NCBI GenBank assembly: GCA_040905965.1
Contig: JBBDQP010000065.1
Span: 1 to 30,096 of the forward strand
Direction of reading: 5' to 3'
Source of the DNA: DATHWB01 sp040905965
GTDB taxonomy: Bacteria > Actinomycetota > Acidimicrobiia > Spongiisociales > ZC4RG35
DNA: 30,096 bases
Positions 15,562 through 23,565 of the stretch are shown piece by piece. The number at the start of each line of letters is the position of its first letter. Within the stretch, counting starts at the first letter, position 1. Below the pieces are notes generated by a model. That model was not told the DNA's origin. It saw only the letters and a list, made by a program, of their open reading frames with translations, and did not search any database. The translations under genes were made by a program, and so were the position numbers.

Positions 15562-15963
15562 ATGAGCGATAGCCAGCACGACCTTCTCGCCGATTCGAAA
15601 CGCCTGATCGCAGTCGTCGGGGCGACCGACACGCCGGGCAAGTACGGCGGAGTCATCTACCGCGACCTCCGTGGTCGCGGACATCGAGTGGTCGCAGTGA
15701 ATCCGAACCGGCCGACGGTGGCCGGAGACCCGTGCTTTCCTGACCTGACGTCGCTGCCCGAGCGGCCTGACATCGTCAACCTTGTCATCCCGCCCACCGC
15801 CGGACGGAAGGTGGTCGACGAGTGGATCGGCTTGGGTGGCACGACGGTGTGGTTCCAGCCGGGAAGCTACGACCGCCAGCTCGTCGACCACGCCCGATCC
15901 AATGGCCTCGACGTGATCGACGGGGACTGCATCATGGTCGTGAGCCGCCGCCTGGCTTCCTGA
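15562..15963 (+). CDS. CoA-binding domain protein (YccU-like)
   Basis: A 133-aa single-domain protein of the small CoA-binding family, with a Rossmann-like fold related to the nucleotide-binding domain of succinyl-CoA synthetase. Diagnostic segments are RLIAVVGATDTPGKYGG (13-29), VVAVNPNRP (about 43-51), DIVNLVIPP (about 72-80), TVWFQPGSYD and a closing GLDVIDGDCIMV. These match the usual 'iavVGaS..p.k.g..v...l...Gy.v.pVNP' pattern. No catalytic residues are expected, and the physiological role of the family is poorly known. It begins 20 bp after the membrane-hydrolase gene and may share its transcript. ATG 15562 was chosen because the family starts just before the first strand; no good ribosome binding site is visible. 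Confidence 0.85.
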   Translation: MSDSQHDLLADSKRLIAVVGATDTPGKYGGVIYRDLRGRGHRVVAVNPNRPTVAGDPCFPDLTSLPERPDIVNLVIPPTAGRKVVDEWIGLGGTTVWFQPGSYDRQLVDHARSNGLDVIDGDCIMVVSRRLAS

Positions 15964-16009
15964 CTCCGCCCGTACAGTGGTTTCCTGAGTCGAACGAGGA
16001 GCCGCTCCG

Positions 16010-16534
16010 ATGTTGAATCCGTCCCCAGAGGTCTACGAGGCCGTCAAGGGCCTGCGAGTCGTGCGCAACTTCGAGAACCGGCCGGTCAGCGAAGAGACCC
16101 TCGCCGCCATTCTCGATGCAGGACGCTGGACCGGCAGTTCGAAGAATCGGCAGAGTTGGGTTTTCGTCGTGATCCGCGATCGCGATCAGCTCGACCGCCT
16201 GGCCGAATGCGGCGACTTCACTGGACCGGTCCGCTCGGCGAACCTGGTCATTGCCCCGATCCGGCTGCCGGACGGATACGACTGGGACATGGGCAGGGTC
16301 AGCCAGAACATGATGCTGGCGGCGGCAGCCCTCGGCGTCGGGTCGTGTCCGATCACGTTGCATCGACATGACGACGCCCGGGCGGTGCTCGGAGTCCCCA
16401 CCGACCACGGATGCCAGTGGGTGATGGCGATGGGGTACCCGGACACCGACGCAGAGAGGGAAGGACGAGCCAGGAGCCCGCTCAGCGGACGGAAAGATCT
16501 GGGCGAGCTCGTCAGATACGACCGGTTCGCCTGA
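16010..16534 (+). CDS. Nitroreductase-family FMN oxidoreductase
   Basis: A 174-aa protein, at the short end for nitroreductases. LRVVRNFENRPVSEETLAAIL (15-35) is the N-terminal arm with the FMN-phosphate arginines, and AGRWTGSSKNRQSWVFVVI carries the SSxNxQxW FMN-binding motif. NMMLAAAALGVGSCPIT is the usual 'n..LaA..lGlgs' helix. These enzymes use NAD(P)H to reduce nitro-compounds, quinones or flavins, but some members act in F420 or cobalamin chemistry, so the physiological substrate is open. Ribosome binding site GAGGAG lies 8 nt before ATG 16010. The last 23 bases overlap the 3' end of the convergent lnt gene. It may be expressed together with the preceding CoA-binding gene (46-bp gap), though TACAGT at 15973-15978 could serve as its own -10. 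Confidence 0.82.
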   Translation: MLNPSPEVYEAVKGLRVVRNFENRPVSEETLAAILDAGRWTGSSKNRQSWVFVVIRDRDQLDRLAECGDFTGPVRSANLVIAPIRLPDGYDWDMGRVSQNMMLAAAALGVGSCPITLHRHDDARAVLGVPTDHGCQWVMAMGYPDTDAEREGRARSPLSGRKDLGELVRYDRFA

Positions 16535-17978
16535 GGGCGGATCGAACCCATCGATCCACCAGCCAGGCCATTCCGATGAGTTGTACCCAGTCACCGAACC
16601 TTGCGTAGAGCGTCAAACCGGCTGTACGGAACTGAACGGTTCCTTGCAGGGACGTGATCTCGGCCAAGCCGGTTCGTTCGCCGACCACGCCCCCGTCGGT
16701 GATGAGGGTGGAGCGACCCGTGACCGAGCCATGGACGACATCGACGCCGAGTTCAGCTGACCGCATTCGCGTCATCCCGATCAGTTGGTCGCTGGCGTGG
16801 GAGAACGGATAGCTGGCCTGGCTGGTCGCGACGACGATCAGGTCGGCTCCTTCCCGCACGTGCTCCCTGCTGTAACGGGCGAAGGAGGACTCGAAGGAGA
16901 TGACCGATCCGAACGTGGCGCCGTCTACGGCAAAGACCACTGGGCCGTCACCCCGGATCATGTCACGGGGGACACGATCCAGATCGGGAATCCGCCCGAA
17001 GATGGATCGGGCGGGAACGTACTCGCCGAACGGGACCGGGTGACGCTTTCTGTATTCGCCGACGAGGTTGCCGTCAGCGTCCCACACCACGTTGGCGTTG
17101 ATCCATTCGGTATCCGAGACGGGGCGATCGCCGCCCGCCAAGAGGACCGCTCCGATGCGGTCCGCCTGAGCGGCGATGGCCGCTCCGACGTTCGGGTCGA
17201 GGATCGGGTCGACGCCGAATCCGGTCGACCCTTCCGGCCACACCACCAGGTCTGCCGCACCGGGCTCGATCCGTGAAGTGAGCTCCAACGAGGCGGCGTA
17301 GGTGGCGGCGCGCTCGCCCGCGCAGCGCTCACCGGGACAGGGGGACGATCCTTGGACGATGACGACGTCGATCTCGGCGCCGTCGGTCCGGGGACCAAAG
17401 ACCGCTCCGGCCATCCCGAGCACGCCGATCAGCCCGATCGGAGCGGCGACCCGCCAGTCGATTCGACGTTCGGTGATGACGATCGCCAGCGCGGCGGATG
17501 CGGCCACCAGCACCATCGACCATCCAGACGTTCCGATCCATTGCGTGGCATTTCGCAACGCCGTGTACTCGCCGACCGGATAGCCGGCCATTCCCCAGCC
17601 GAAACCTCCCAGCGGAAACCGCTCCCGAACGTACTCCATGAGACCCCAACCAGCGGTGGCGACCAGCGCCCACTCGACCGGCTCACGCTGCCGGCTCCGG
17701 TAGATCGATCGGGCATAGACAAGCGGGAATGAGGCCTGGACGACCACCAGCGGAATGAGCGCAATGACACCCAGTTCGGCCAGCCATGGGAAGAGGGTCG
17801 TGAAAAAGACGAGACCGAACGTTCCCCCCGCCAGCCAGGCGTGGGCGGGCCGAGATGCCAACCGGATTGCCACGAGAAAGCCGGTGATCCCCGGGATCAC
17901 CATGAACCCGACGCCGTTCGGGGGAAAGGCGAAGACGAGGACGAAACCGGACGCGGCAGCGAGCAGTGTGGAACGCAC
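16512..17978 (-). CDS. lnt: Apolipoprotein N-acyltransferase-like protein with Ser in place of the catalytic Cys
   Basis: A 488-aa membrane protein, GTG start. About six hydrophobic helices (to residue ~195) precede a nitrilase-like domain (about 203-450), the Lnt layout. Lnt adds the third acyl chain to lipoproteins at the outer face of the membrane. The general base is Glu249 (VVWPEGSTGF) and the lysine is Lys311 (GEYRKRHPVPFGEYVP). At the nucleophile position, where the family has ICYE or similar, this protein has VISFESSF, so residue 361 is Ser (codon TCC at 16898-16896). One base change would restore Cys. By family knowledge, changing this Cys disables E. coli Lnt, and mycobacteria have a Cys-to-Ser paralogue of doubtful activity (from memory). 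It is therefore either a divergent enzyme or a paralogue with another role. The start is 43 bp from the divergent suhB-like gene. Confidence 0.85.
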   Translation of the reverse strand: MRSTLLAAASGFVLVFAFPPNGVGFMVIPGITGFLVAIRLASRPAHAWLAGGTFGLVFFTTLFPWLAELGVIALIPLVVVQASFPLVYARSIYRSRQREPVEWALVATAGWGLMEYVRERFPLGGFGWGMAGYPVGEYTALRNATQWIGTSGWSMVLVAASAALAIVITERRIDWRVAAPIGLIGVLGMAGAVFGPRTDGAEIDVVIVQGSSPCPGERCAGERAATYAASLELTSRIEPGAADLVVWPEGSTGFGVDPILDPNVGAAIAAQADRIGAVLLAGGDRPVSDTEWINANVVWDADGNLVGEYRKRHPVPFGEYVPARSIFGRIPDLDRVPRDMIRGDGPVVFAVDGATFGSVISFESSFARYSREHVREGADLIVVATSQASYPFSHASDQLIGMTRMRSAELGVDVVHGSVTGRSTLITDGGVVGERTGLAEITSLQGTVQFRTAGLTLYARFGDWVQLIGMAWLVDRWVRSALRRTGRI

Positions 17979-18007
17979 CTGCCGGATCGTAGAAGCAGCC
18001 AACCCGG

Positions 18008-18013
18008 TACCGT
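18008..18013 (+). promoter_or_regulatory. Possible -10 box for the phosphatase operon
   Basis: TACCGT lies 8 nt before ATG 18022 and fits TANNNT. No ribosome binding site is visible, which agrees with a leaderless transcript. The -35 position is not recognisable. Confidence 0.4.
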
Positions 18014-18021
18014 CCTCGCCG

Positions 18022-18792
18022 ATGCAGAACGACCTCGACCTCGCGTTGGAGTGCGCCCACCACGCCGCAGCCATCGTGCTCGCCGGGTTCGACACCCCGA
18101 CCGAGACGATCTTCAAAAGTGAGGTCGATCCGGTGACCGAGTTCGATCGGGCGGCGGAGACTTCCATCCGGACCCTGCTCGCCAAGGAGCGCCCCGAGGA
18201 CTCGATTCTGGGTGAGGAGGAGGGCGGCGGGAGATGGGACGCAGGGCGAGTCTGGATCGTCGATCCGCTCGACGGCACCGTGAATTTCGTGCACCGCATC
18301 CCGCAGGTGGCGGTGTCGGTTGCATTGTGGGAAGACGGGCGTCCGCTCGTCGGTGTGGTCCACGACGCCATCCGCGGGGAAGTGTTCGCTGCAGCCGCCG
18401 GCGCCGGAGCGACCCTCGACGGACGGCCCATCGCAGTCTCCGACGTCGCTGACACGGGCCGCGCTCTCGTTGCCACGGGCTTCCCGTACGACCGCAGGGA
18501 CAAGGCGACCGAACTCGTCGAAGTCGTGGCCAGAGTGCTGACCGAAGTCCAGGACATCCGCCGGATCGGCTCGGCCGCCCTGGACCTCTGCTGGGTGGCC
18601 GCCGGACGCTTCGACGCCTATTGGGAATACGGGTTGAAGCCATGGGACACGGCCGCCGGACATCTCATCGTCGAGGAGGCGGGAGGCAACATCTCTGACC
18701 TGTCCGGAGCGGTCTACAACCTCGATGCGGTCGCGATCTTGGCTTCGAACGGACTCATCCACGACCGCCTACGAACGGTGATCCAGCAGTGA
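18022..18792 (+). CDS. Inositol monophosphatase-family phosphatase
   Basis: A 256-aa Mg2+-dependent phosphatase of the IMPase/SuhB superfamily. The metal-binding set is visible: VDPVTEFDRAAE near residue 36, the EEEGGGR loop with the first metal glutamate near 67, WIVDPLDGTVNFVHRIP (about 77-93, the WIxDPxDGTxNF signature) and WEYGLKPWDTAAGHLIVEEAGG, which holds the last metal-binding aspartate. Length is normal for the family. Members dephosphorylate myo-inositol 1-phosphate, histidinol phosphate, fructose 1,6-bisphosphate or PAP, and sequence reading cannot decide among them. It is the first gene of a tightly coupled operon: its TGA overlaps the GTG of the amidohydrolase by 4 nt. It is divergent from lnt. 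Confidence 0.88.
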   Translation: MQNDLDLALECAHHAAAIVLAGFDTPTETIFKSEVDPVTEFDRAAETSIRTLLAKERPEDSILGEEEGGGRWDAGRVWIVDPLDGTVNFVHRIPQVAVSVALWEDGRPLVGVVHDAIRGEVFAAAAGAGATLDGRPIAVSDVADTGRALVATGFPYDRRDKATELVEVVARVLTEVQDIRRIGSAALDLCWVAAGRFDAYWEYGLKPWDTAAGHLIVEEAGGNISDLSGAVYNLDAVAILASNGLIHDRLRTVIQQ

Positions 18793-20252
18793 CGGTGCAT
18801 GTCGTCGGACGGATCCACGGACACGATGGCGCCGATGCGCTGCGGGTGGAGAAGGGCGCAGTCGCCGAGATCGGACTGGCGTCGAATATGACCGGCCGTC
18901 GGGTCGATCACGCGGGAGGCATCGTCCTTCCGGGTCTCCGTGACGGCCACATCCATCCGATTGGGCTGGCCGCAGCAGACAACCAGGTCGACCTGTCCGA
19001 CGTCACCACCATCGAGCAGGCTCTCGAACGGATCCGGGAACGGGCAGCCCAGTCGACCGGGCCGGTCGTCGCAGTGGCGTTCGATGACGAGCGCCTCGCG
19101 GAACACAGGATGCCGACGGCGCTCGAGCTCGACTCAGCCGTCGACGATCGACCCGTGCTCGTGTACCGCCACTGCTCCCACCGCGCCGCCGCCAACAGCG
19201 CGGCGCTGAGAACCGCCGGGCTCGGCAGGGAGTCGCCGAATCCCACCGGCGGCAGGATCGGCCGCAACCTCGACGGATCTCTGAACGGGGCGTTGGAGGA
19301 GACGGCCATCGCACTCGTCTCGACCCCACTGTCCGCCGAGTCGACAGGGCCGACGCCTGCAGCCCTCCGCAATGTTCTCCACCGACTGGCCGGACGGGGG
19401 GTCGTCTCGGTCGACGCCATGGTGTCGTTCGGAGCGTCGATGTGGTGCGCAGGACCGGACGAACTGGGCACGATCCTCGCCGTCGCCGACGACCCGATCA
19501 TCGACATCTCCGTCTTCGTGATCTGCGACTCAGTGGCAGAACTGCGCGACGCCGCCCGCAGATTGGATTCGGCCGGACCGGGCGTCAGATTCGCAGGATG
19601 GAAGGGGTTCGCCGACGGGTCGTTGGGAGCTCGCACCGCGGCGTTGCGAGCACCGTACGCCGACGACCCGGCGACGAGCGGCCTCATGGTTGGATCGAAC
19701 CTGGCCGAGATGAGCGAGGCGGCGGTCGACTTGGGCGGTGTCGCCGCGATACACGCGATCGGCGACCGGGCGGTGCAAGCGGGACTCGACATCGCAGCCA
19801 GTCTCGGTCCGAACACGGTGCGCATCGAACATGCTTCTGTCATCGATCCCGATCAGGTGGCCCACATGGCAACTGCCCAAGTGCTGGCTTCGGTCCAGCC
19901 GTCCTTCGCGACTTCAGACGGCGAGTGGATCGAGCGACGACTTGGGTCGCAGCGGGCGGCCTGGGCCTACCCGTTCGCCTCGATGCAGCGGGCGGGCGTC
20001 ACGATGCGGGGCGGCTCGGATGCCCCCATCGAGTCGTCTGATCCATTCGTCGGAATCCAGGATGCCTGCCTGCCTCGGGCCGAGGCGCTCGATCGGGAAT
20101 CCGCGATCGATCTCTACGTTGCTGCTCCGTTGGAAGTCGGTGTCCCCGCCACCTTCTTGATATGTGATGCCGACCCGCTTCGTGTTCCGGTCGACGAGAT
20201 CTCTCAAATCACGGTGCGCCAGATGTGGATCGCGGGGGAAAGAGTGAAATGA
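18789..20252 (+). CDS. Amidohydrolase family 3 (YtcJ-like) metal-dependent hydrolase
   Basis: A 487-aa protein with the amidohydrolase-superfamily layout: an N-terminal beta part, then GGIVLPGLRDGHIHPIG with the HxH metal ligands His54 and His56, a long TIM-barrel body and the later metal and substrate motifs AAIHAIGDRAVQAGLD, RIEHASVIDPD and MRGGSDAPIESSDPF. These are typical of the Amidohydro_3 group, which hydrolyses N-acyl or cyclic C-N bonds; the substrate here is unknown. There is no signal peptide, so it is probably cytoplasmic. The start is GTG 18789, overlapping the phosphatase stop (GTGA), and the stop overlaps the methyltransferase start (ATGA), so all three are translated from one mRNA. 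Some relatives are long (about 530 aa); this one is slightly short. Confidence 0.85.
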   Translation: MTVHVVGRIHGHDGADALRVEKGAVAEIGLASNMTGRRVDHAGGIVLPGLRDGHIHPIGLAAADNQVDLSDVTTIEQALERIRERAAQSTGPVVAVAFDDERLAEHRMPTALELDSAVDDRPVLVYRHCSHRAAANSAALRTAGLGRESPNPTGGRIGRNLDGSLNGALEETAIALVSTPLSAESTGPTPAALRNVLHRLAGRGVVSVDAMVSFGASMWCAGPDELGTILAVADDPIIDISVFVICDSVAELRDAARRLDSAGPGVRFAGWKGFADGSLGARTAALRAPYADDPATSGLMVGSNLAEMSEAAVDLGGVAAIHAIGDRAVQAGLDIAASLGPNTVRIEHASVIDPDQVAHMATAQVLASVQPSFATSDGEWIERRLGSQRAAWAYPFASMQRAGVTMRGGSDAPIESSDPFVGIQDACLPRAEALDRESAIDLYVAAPLEVGVPATFLICDADPLRVPVDEISQITVRQMWIAGERVK

Positions 20253-21064
20253 CGGACGAGACGTGGCTACCGGACTGGGACGCCGAGTTGTACGCGGCAA
20301 ACACCGCACACCACCGGGCATTCGACGACTGGTTCCTCGCCGCCACCCCTCTCCGCAACGACCTGTGCCTTGTCGACCTCGGCTGTGGCTCCGGAGACTT
20401 CACCCGGGTCCTCGCCGACCGGGTGCCGCAGGGCGAAGTGGTGGGCGTCGACCCGCACCCCGGCTTCATCGAGGAGGCCAGCCGCCGGGCGGCCCCCAAT
20501 CAGCGGTTCGCCGTCGGCACCGGCCAAGAACTCGTTGCTGCACTCGACGGCGCTCAGTTCGACGGAGTGGTCTCGCGAGCTGCGCTGCAGTGGGTTCCGT
20601 GTGCTGAGCAGTCACGGGTCGCCGCACAGGTCTTCTCCTCCCTTCGGCCGGGCGGGTTCTTCCGACTCGACATGAGCGGAGCCGGCAACATCGCCGCGGT
20701 GGTGGACCTGCTCGACTCGATCTCAGCCGAATTCGACGGACCATCCTCACCATGGTGCTTCCCCGACCCCGGCTGGTACCTCGAGCTTTTGGAGCGGGCC
20801 GGATTCGACATGACCCGCGGTCACGTCCGAACGATTCCGCAACGACGGCCCTTCACCGCAGAGACGCTCTGGGGCTGGTTCGACTCCCAGGTCTTCCAGG
20901 CCTACGAGGTAGGGATCCCCGAGCGCGACCACGCCAACTTCCGCTCGAGACTGCGTGACCGGATGACCGAACTCCGCCGTCACGACCACAGCTTCGACCA
21001 GACGTTCGTGCGACTCGACGTTCTCGCCTGGGTTCCGGAGAGTGGTGAATTCCCACGCTCCTGA
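20249..21064 (+). CDS. Class I SAM-dependent methyltransferase (Tam-like)
   Basis: A 271-aa cytoplasmic methyltransferase. Motif I is LVDLGCGSGDFTRVLADR (41-58), followed by the acidic residue of motif II in VVGVDPHPGFIEEA and the post-I segment AQFDGVVSRAALQWVP. LRPGGFFRLDM corresponds to the strand-5 region. The W-P-x-Y-like opening (WLPDWDAELYAAN) and the 'LQWVP' segment resemble trans-aconitate 2-methyltransferase and related small-acid methyltransferases, but that is only a resemblance. ATG 20249 overlaps the amidohydrolase stop (ATGA) and follows GGGGGAAAG, which can act as ribosome binding site. It is the last gene of the three-gene operon; only 20 bp separate it from the peptidase gene. 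Substrate unknown. Confidence 0.82.
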   Translation: MTDETWLPDWDAELYAANTAHHRAFDDWFLAATPLRNDLCLVDLGCGSGDFTRVLADRVPQGEVVGVDPHPGFIEEASRRAAPNQRFAVGTGQELVAALDGAQFDGVVSRAALQWVPCAEQSRVAAQVFSSLRPGGFFRLDMSGAGNIAAVVDLLDSISAEFDGPSSPWCFPDPGWYLELLERAGFDMTRGHVRTIPQRRPFTAETLWGWFDSQVFQAYEVGIPERDHANFRSRLRDRMTELRRHDHSFDQTFVRLDVLAWVPESGEFPRS

Positions 21065-21077
21065 AGCCCGATAGGGT
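21050..21077 (+). promoter_or_regulatory. Candidate promoter for a leaderless M3 peptidase mRNA
   Basis: TAGGGT (21072-21077) is 7 nt before ATG 21085, and TTCCCA (21050-21055) lies 16 nt upstream of it as a poor -35. There is no ribosome binding site between the -10 and the ATG, which agrees with a leaderless transcript. It overlaps the end of the methyltransferase gene. Confidence 0.45.
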
Positions 21078-21084
21078 CCCGCCG

Positions 21085-23028
21085 ATGACCTTCGATTACA
21101 CCGCAGTCACCCCGGAAACGATCAAGACCGACGTCGATGCCACCCTCGCCGCCGCCCGAGTCCACATCGACTCCGTCATCACCGGCGACCGAACCTGGGA
21201 AGGAACGGTGCTCCCGCTGGAGGAGGTCGCCGACCTCCTCTCCCACACGTACGGACAGACGGCATTCATGGGCTACGTCCATCCCGACCAGGCCACCCGA
21301 GAAGCCGGCCAGGAGGCGGAGGAACAACTCTCCAAGTTCGGGATCGAGATGACCTTTCGCCGGGACCTGTACGAGGCAGTGGCCGAGTACGCCGGCACCC
21401 CCGAGGCGGCGGCGCTGGGAGAAGTCGAGGCGCGCCTGCTCGAATTCACCATGCGGGACTTCCGCGATGCGGGTCACGAACTCGGCCAACACGACCGGGA
21501 TCGGCTGCGCGAGTTGTCCGATCGTCTCGTCGAACTCGGAGTCGCCTTCCAGCGCAACGTCGCCGAGTACGACGACGGGATCGACGTCAGTCGCGAAGAC
21601 CTCACTGGACTTCCGGAGAGCTACATCGAGTCACTCGACCCCGGGTCGGACCCGGACACATTCCGGATCACTCTCGCCTATCCGCATGTGTTCCCGTTCT
21701 TCGACAACAGTCCCCGTCGCGATCTGCGCGAGGCGCTCTCCCACAAGTTCAACAACCGGGCACTTGACTCGAACCGTCCACTGCTCGAAGAAGCCGTCGC
21801 CATACGCCAGGAGATCGCGTCCCTCTTCGGAGTGCCGTCGTGGGCCCACAAGATCCTCGCCGATCGGATGGCCGAAACCCCCGAGGCCGTCGCCCGCTTC
21901 TATGCCGACCTGACGGCACCGCTCATGGAGGCGGGGCGCAAGGAACTGGCTTTCATGGCCAGGCGGCTGAAGGCGGACACCGGCGAAGACGCCCTGATGC
22001 CGTACGACATGCGGTACTACGACACTCTCGTCCGCAAGACCGACTACGGAGTGGACCAGAACGAGGTCGCCCAGTACTTCCCGCTCGAGTCGGTGCTCGA
22101 CGGTCTCTTCGAGATCACGAGTGCGGTGTTCGGACTCCGCTACGAGGAGCTCGACGCAAAGATGTGGCATCCGGACGTTCGCACGTTCGCCATCTATGAC
22201 GCACAGGATGGCCGCCGGATCGCGCGTTTTTCGATGGATCTCTTCCCGCGCACAGGCAAGTTCGGGCATGCCGCAGCTTTTCCGCTCGTGCCGGGGAGAC
22301 GGCTGGTGGATGGCTCGTATCAGACGCCGTATGCCGCCATCGTCGCCAACTTCACCAAGCCGACGGCCAACCGGCCGAGCCTGCTGGAACACCAGGAAGT
22401 CGAGACGTTCTTCCACGAGTTCGGACACATCCTCCATCAGACCTTGACGACCTCGCCGTACGTGCGGTTTTCCGGCACCAGCACCGAACGAGACTTCGTC
22501 GAGGCGCCTTCACAGATCATGCAGCACTGGACGTGGAAGGCGGACGTGCTCTCCACGTTCGCTCGGCATCACGAGACAGGCGACCCGATCCCCGCCGAGA
22601 TGGTCGACCAACTCGTCGCGGCCAGGCAGTTGAACGTGGCGCTCGACAAACTTCGGCAGATGACGTTCGGCATGCTCGATCAGGAGTTTCACGGCCCCGG
22701 GACGGACAAGGATCTCGACGCCATCCTCCGCAAGACCTGGGAGATCACACTCCTTCCCTTCCACGAGGGGACGTTCTATCCGGCATCGTTCGGCCACCTG
22801 TTCGGCTACGACGCCGCCTACTACGGCTATCTGTGGTCGGAGGTGTACGGCGACGACATGTTCTCTCGCTTCGAGGAGGAGGGCATCCTCTCCGAGGAGG
22901 TCGGAATGGCGTATCGGCGGGAGATACTCGAGAGTGGCGGGACCCGCCCAGGCATGGACCATCTCCGCGCATTCTTGGGCCGGGACCCCGATTCGGGGGC
23001 GTTCCTCCGCAAGCTCGGGATCGGCTGA
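21085..23028 (+). CDS. M3-family zinc oligopeptidase (thimet/oligoendopeptidase F type)
   Basis: A 647-aa metallopeptidase. The zinc site is ETFFHEFGHILHQTL, with His444, Glu445 and His448 forming HExxH, and the third ligand Glu473 in FVEAPSQIMQHW. Residues 1-400 are the helical, cap-forming half typical of M3 enzymes, and HEGTFYPASFGHLFGYDAAYYGYLWSEVYGDDMFSRF near 588-622 is the conserved substrate-binding region with the GYxAxYYxYxW pattern. Length fits M3A members. There is no signal peptide, so it is cytoplasmic and would degrade short peptides, including signal-peptide fragments. The gene is probably transcribed alone or from the end of the upstream operon. 224 bp of leader DNA follow it. 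Confidence 0.93.
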   Translation: MTFDYTAVTPETIKTDVDATLAAARVHIDSVITGDRTWEGTVLPLEEVADLLSHTYGQTAFMGYVHPDQATREAGQEAEEQLSKFGIEMTFRRDLYEAVAEYAGTPEAAALGEVEARLLEFTMRDFRDAGHELGQHDRDRLRELSDRLVELGVAFQRNVAEYDDGIDVSREDLTGLPESYIESLDPGSDPDTFRITLAYPHVFPFFDNSPRRDLREALSHKFNNRALDSNRPLLEEAVAIRQEIASLFGVPSWAHKILADRMAETPEAVARFYADLTAPLMEAGRKELAFMARRLKADTGEDALMPYDMRYYDTLVRKTDYGVDQNEVAQYFPLESVLDGLFEITSAVFGLRYEELDAKMWHPDVRTFAIYDAQDGRRIARFSMDLFPRTGKFGHAAAFPLVPGRRLVDGSYQTPYAAIVANFTKPTANRPSLLEHQEVETFFHEFGHILHQTLTTSPYVRFSGTSTERDFVEAPSQIMQHWTWKADVLSTFARHHETGDPIPAEMVDQLVAARQLNVALDKLRQMTFGMLDQEFHGPGTDKDLDAILRKTWEITLLPFHEGTFYPASFGHLFGYDAAYYGYLWSEVYGDDMFSRFEEEGILSEEVGMAYRREILESGGTRPGMDHLRAFLGRDPDSGAFLRKLGIG

Positions 23029-23252
23029 CCGGGCCCCACTCGAACAGGCCTCACTCTTGAGAAATCCCTGATATCGCGTTTACCGGGCCTTTAGACCGGG
23101 AACCTTACGGTGAACGGAAACGTCCAATCCAAGTACGGGACTGCTCCGAATAGAGGGTGTGACACGGGCTGCGGCCGACCTGGAGACAGGGAACAACCGG
23201 CCGAGTCGGGATGTTGCACCGATGGCAGGCTTCTCGAGAAAGGGGCCCGGAC
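23029..23252 (+). other. Untranslated leader of the small Cys/His protein gene, class not recognised
   Basis: 224 bp without a reading frame lie between the peptidase and the small gene. Visible structure includes CGGCCG (23172-23177) repeated as its own complement at 23198-23203 around a 20-nt interval rich in GGAG/GGGAA, and CCGG pairs around 23083-23099. A GTTT (23078-23081) plus GGGAAC (23098-23103) pair resembles a general-stress sigma promoter, but weakly. I tried to match c-di-AMP, c-di-GMP and cobalamin riboswitches and could not. Confidence 0.35.
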
Positions 23253-23447
23253 ATGTCAGAGACGATGAAGGGCGCATCCATCAAGGGTGTGACCCGTCCC
23301 TCGAAAGACTTCGGTGGGAACAGGGTGTGCAGTGACAAGCACTGCGTCACCAAGCTCTCCCGATACAACCGACGCGAGTTCTGCTTCGCCCACGCTCCGG
23401 TGAAATACCCGAGAGTTCGGGGGCGGATCATGCCCGAAGGGGCCTGA
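23253..23447 (+). CDS. Small Cys/His-rich (zinc-finger-like) basic protein
   Basis: A 64-aa basic protein with a compact metal-site pattern: Cys26 and Cys31 (VCSDKHC), then 12 residues (VTKLSRYNRREF) and Cys44-FA-His47. The LSRYN core recalls the 'C..CgtpLSRYNp...C..C' finger found in many small actinobacterial regulators, although the family is uncertain. A basic tail KYPRVRGR follows, suited to nucleic-acid binding. ATG 23253 has AAGGGG 8 nt upstream; ATG 23211 is a longer alternative with no ribosome binding site. The gene has its own 224-nt leader and a strong terminator 66 bp after the stop, so it is probably a separate, well-expressed unit. Function unknown; zinc binding and nucleic-acid binding are inference. 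Confidence 0.75.
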   Translation: MSETMKGASIKGVTRPSKDFGGNRVCSDKHCVTKLSRYNRREFCFAHAPVKYPRVRGRIMPEGA

Positions 23448-23513
23448 ACTCGGGTCGAAGACTTGGCATCGCAGTTTGGTTCTCTCCCTCCTCCATACCG
23501 TGATGCCAACCCC

Positions 23514-23557
23514 GACGGGGTCCGGTGCTGCCCGAGCACCGGACCCCGTCCCTTTTT
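23514..23557 (+). terminator. Strong intrinsic terminator of the small Cys/His gene
   Basis: GACGGGGTCCGGTGCT (23514-23529) and its exact complement (23535-23550) form a 16-bp stem with loop GCCCG. CC and five T residues follow (23553-23557). This is the clearest rho-independent terminator in the window. The 66 bp between the stop codon and the stem hold nothing else I can name. Confidence 0.92.
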
Positions 23558-23565
23558 GCCCTGGG

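Noticed and set aside
23078..23103. General-stress (SigB/SigF-like) promoter GTTT...GGGAAC
   Set aside because: The -10 part differs from GGGTAT at two positions and the distance from 23103 to the ATG is 150 nt; too weak to list as a feature.
23029..23252. Known riboswitch (c-di-AMP, c-di-GMP or cobalamin) in the leader
   Set aside because: I could not find the conserved core of any of these in correct order; only short self-complementary segments are visible.
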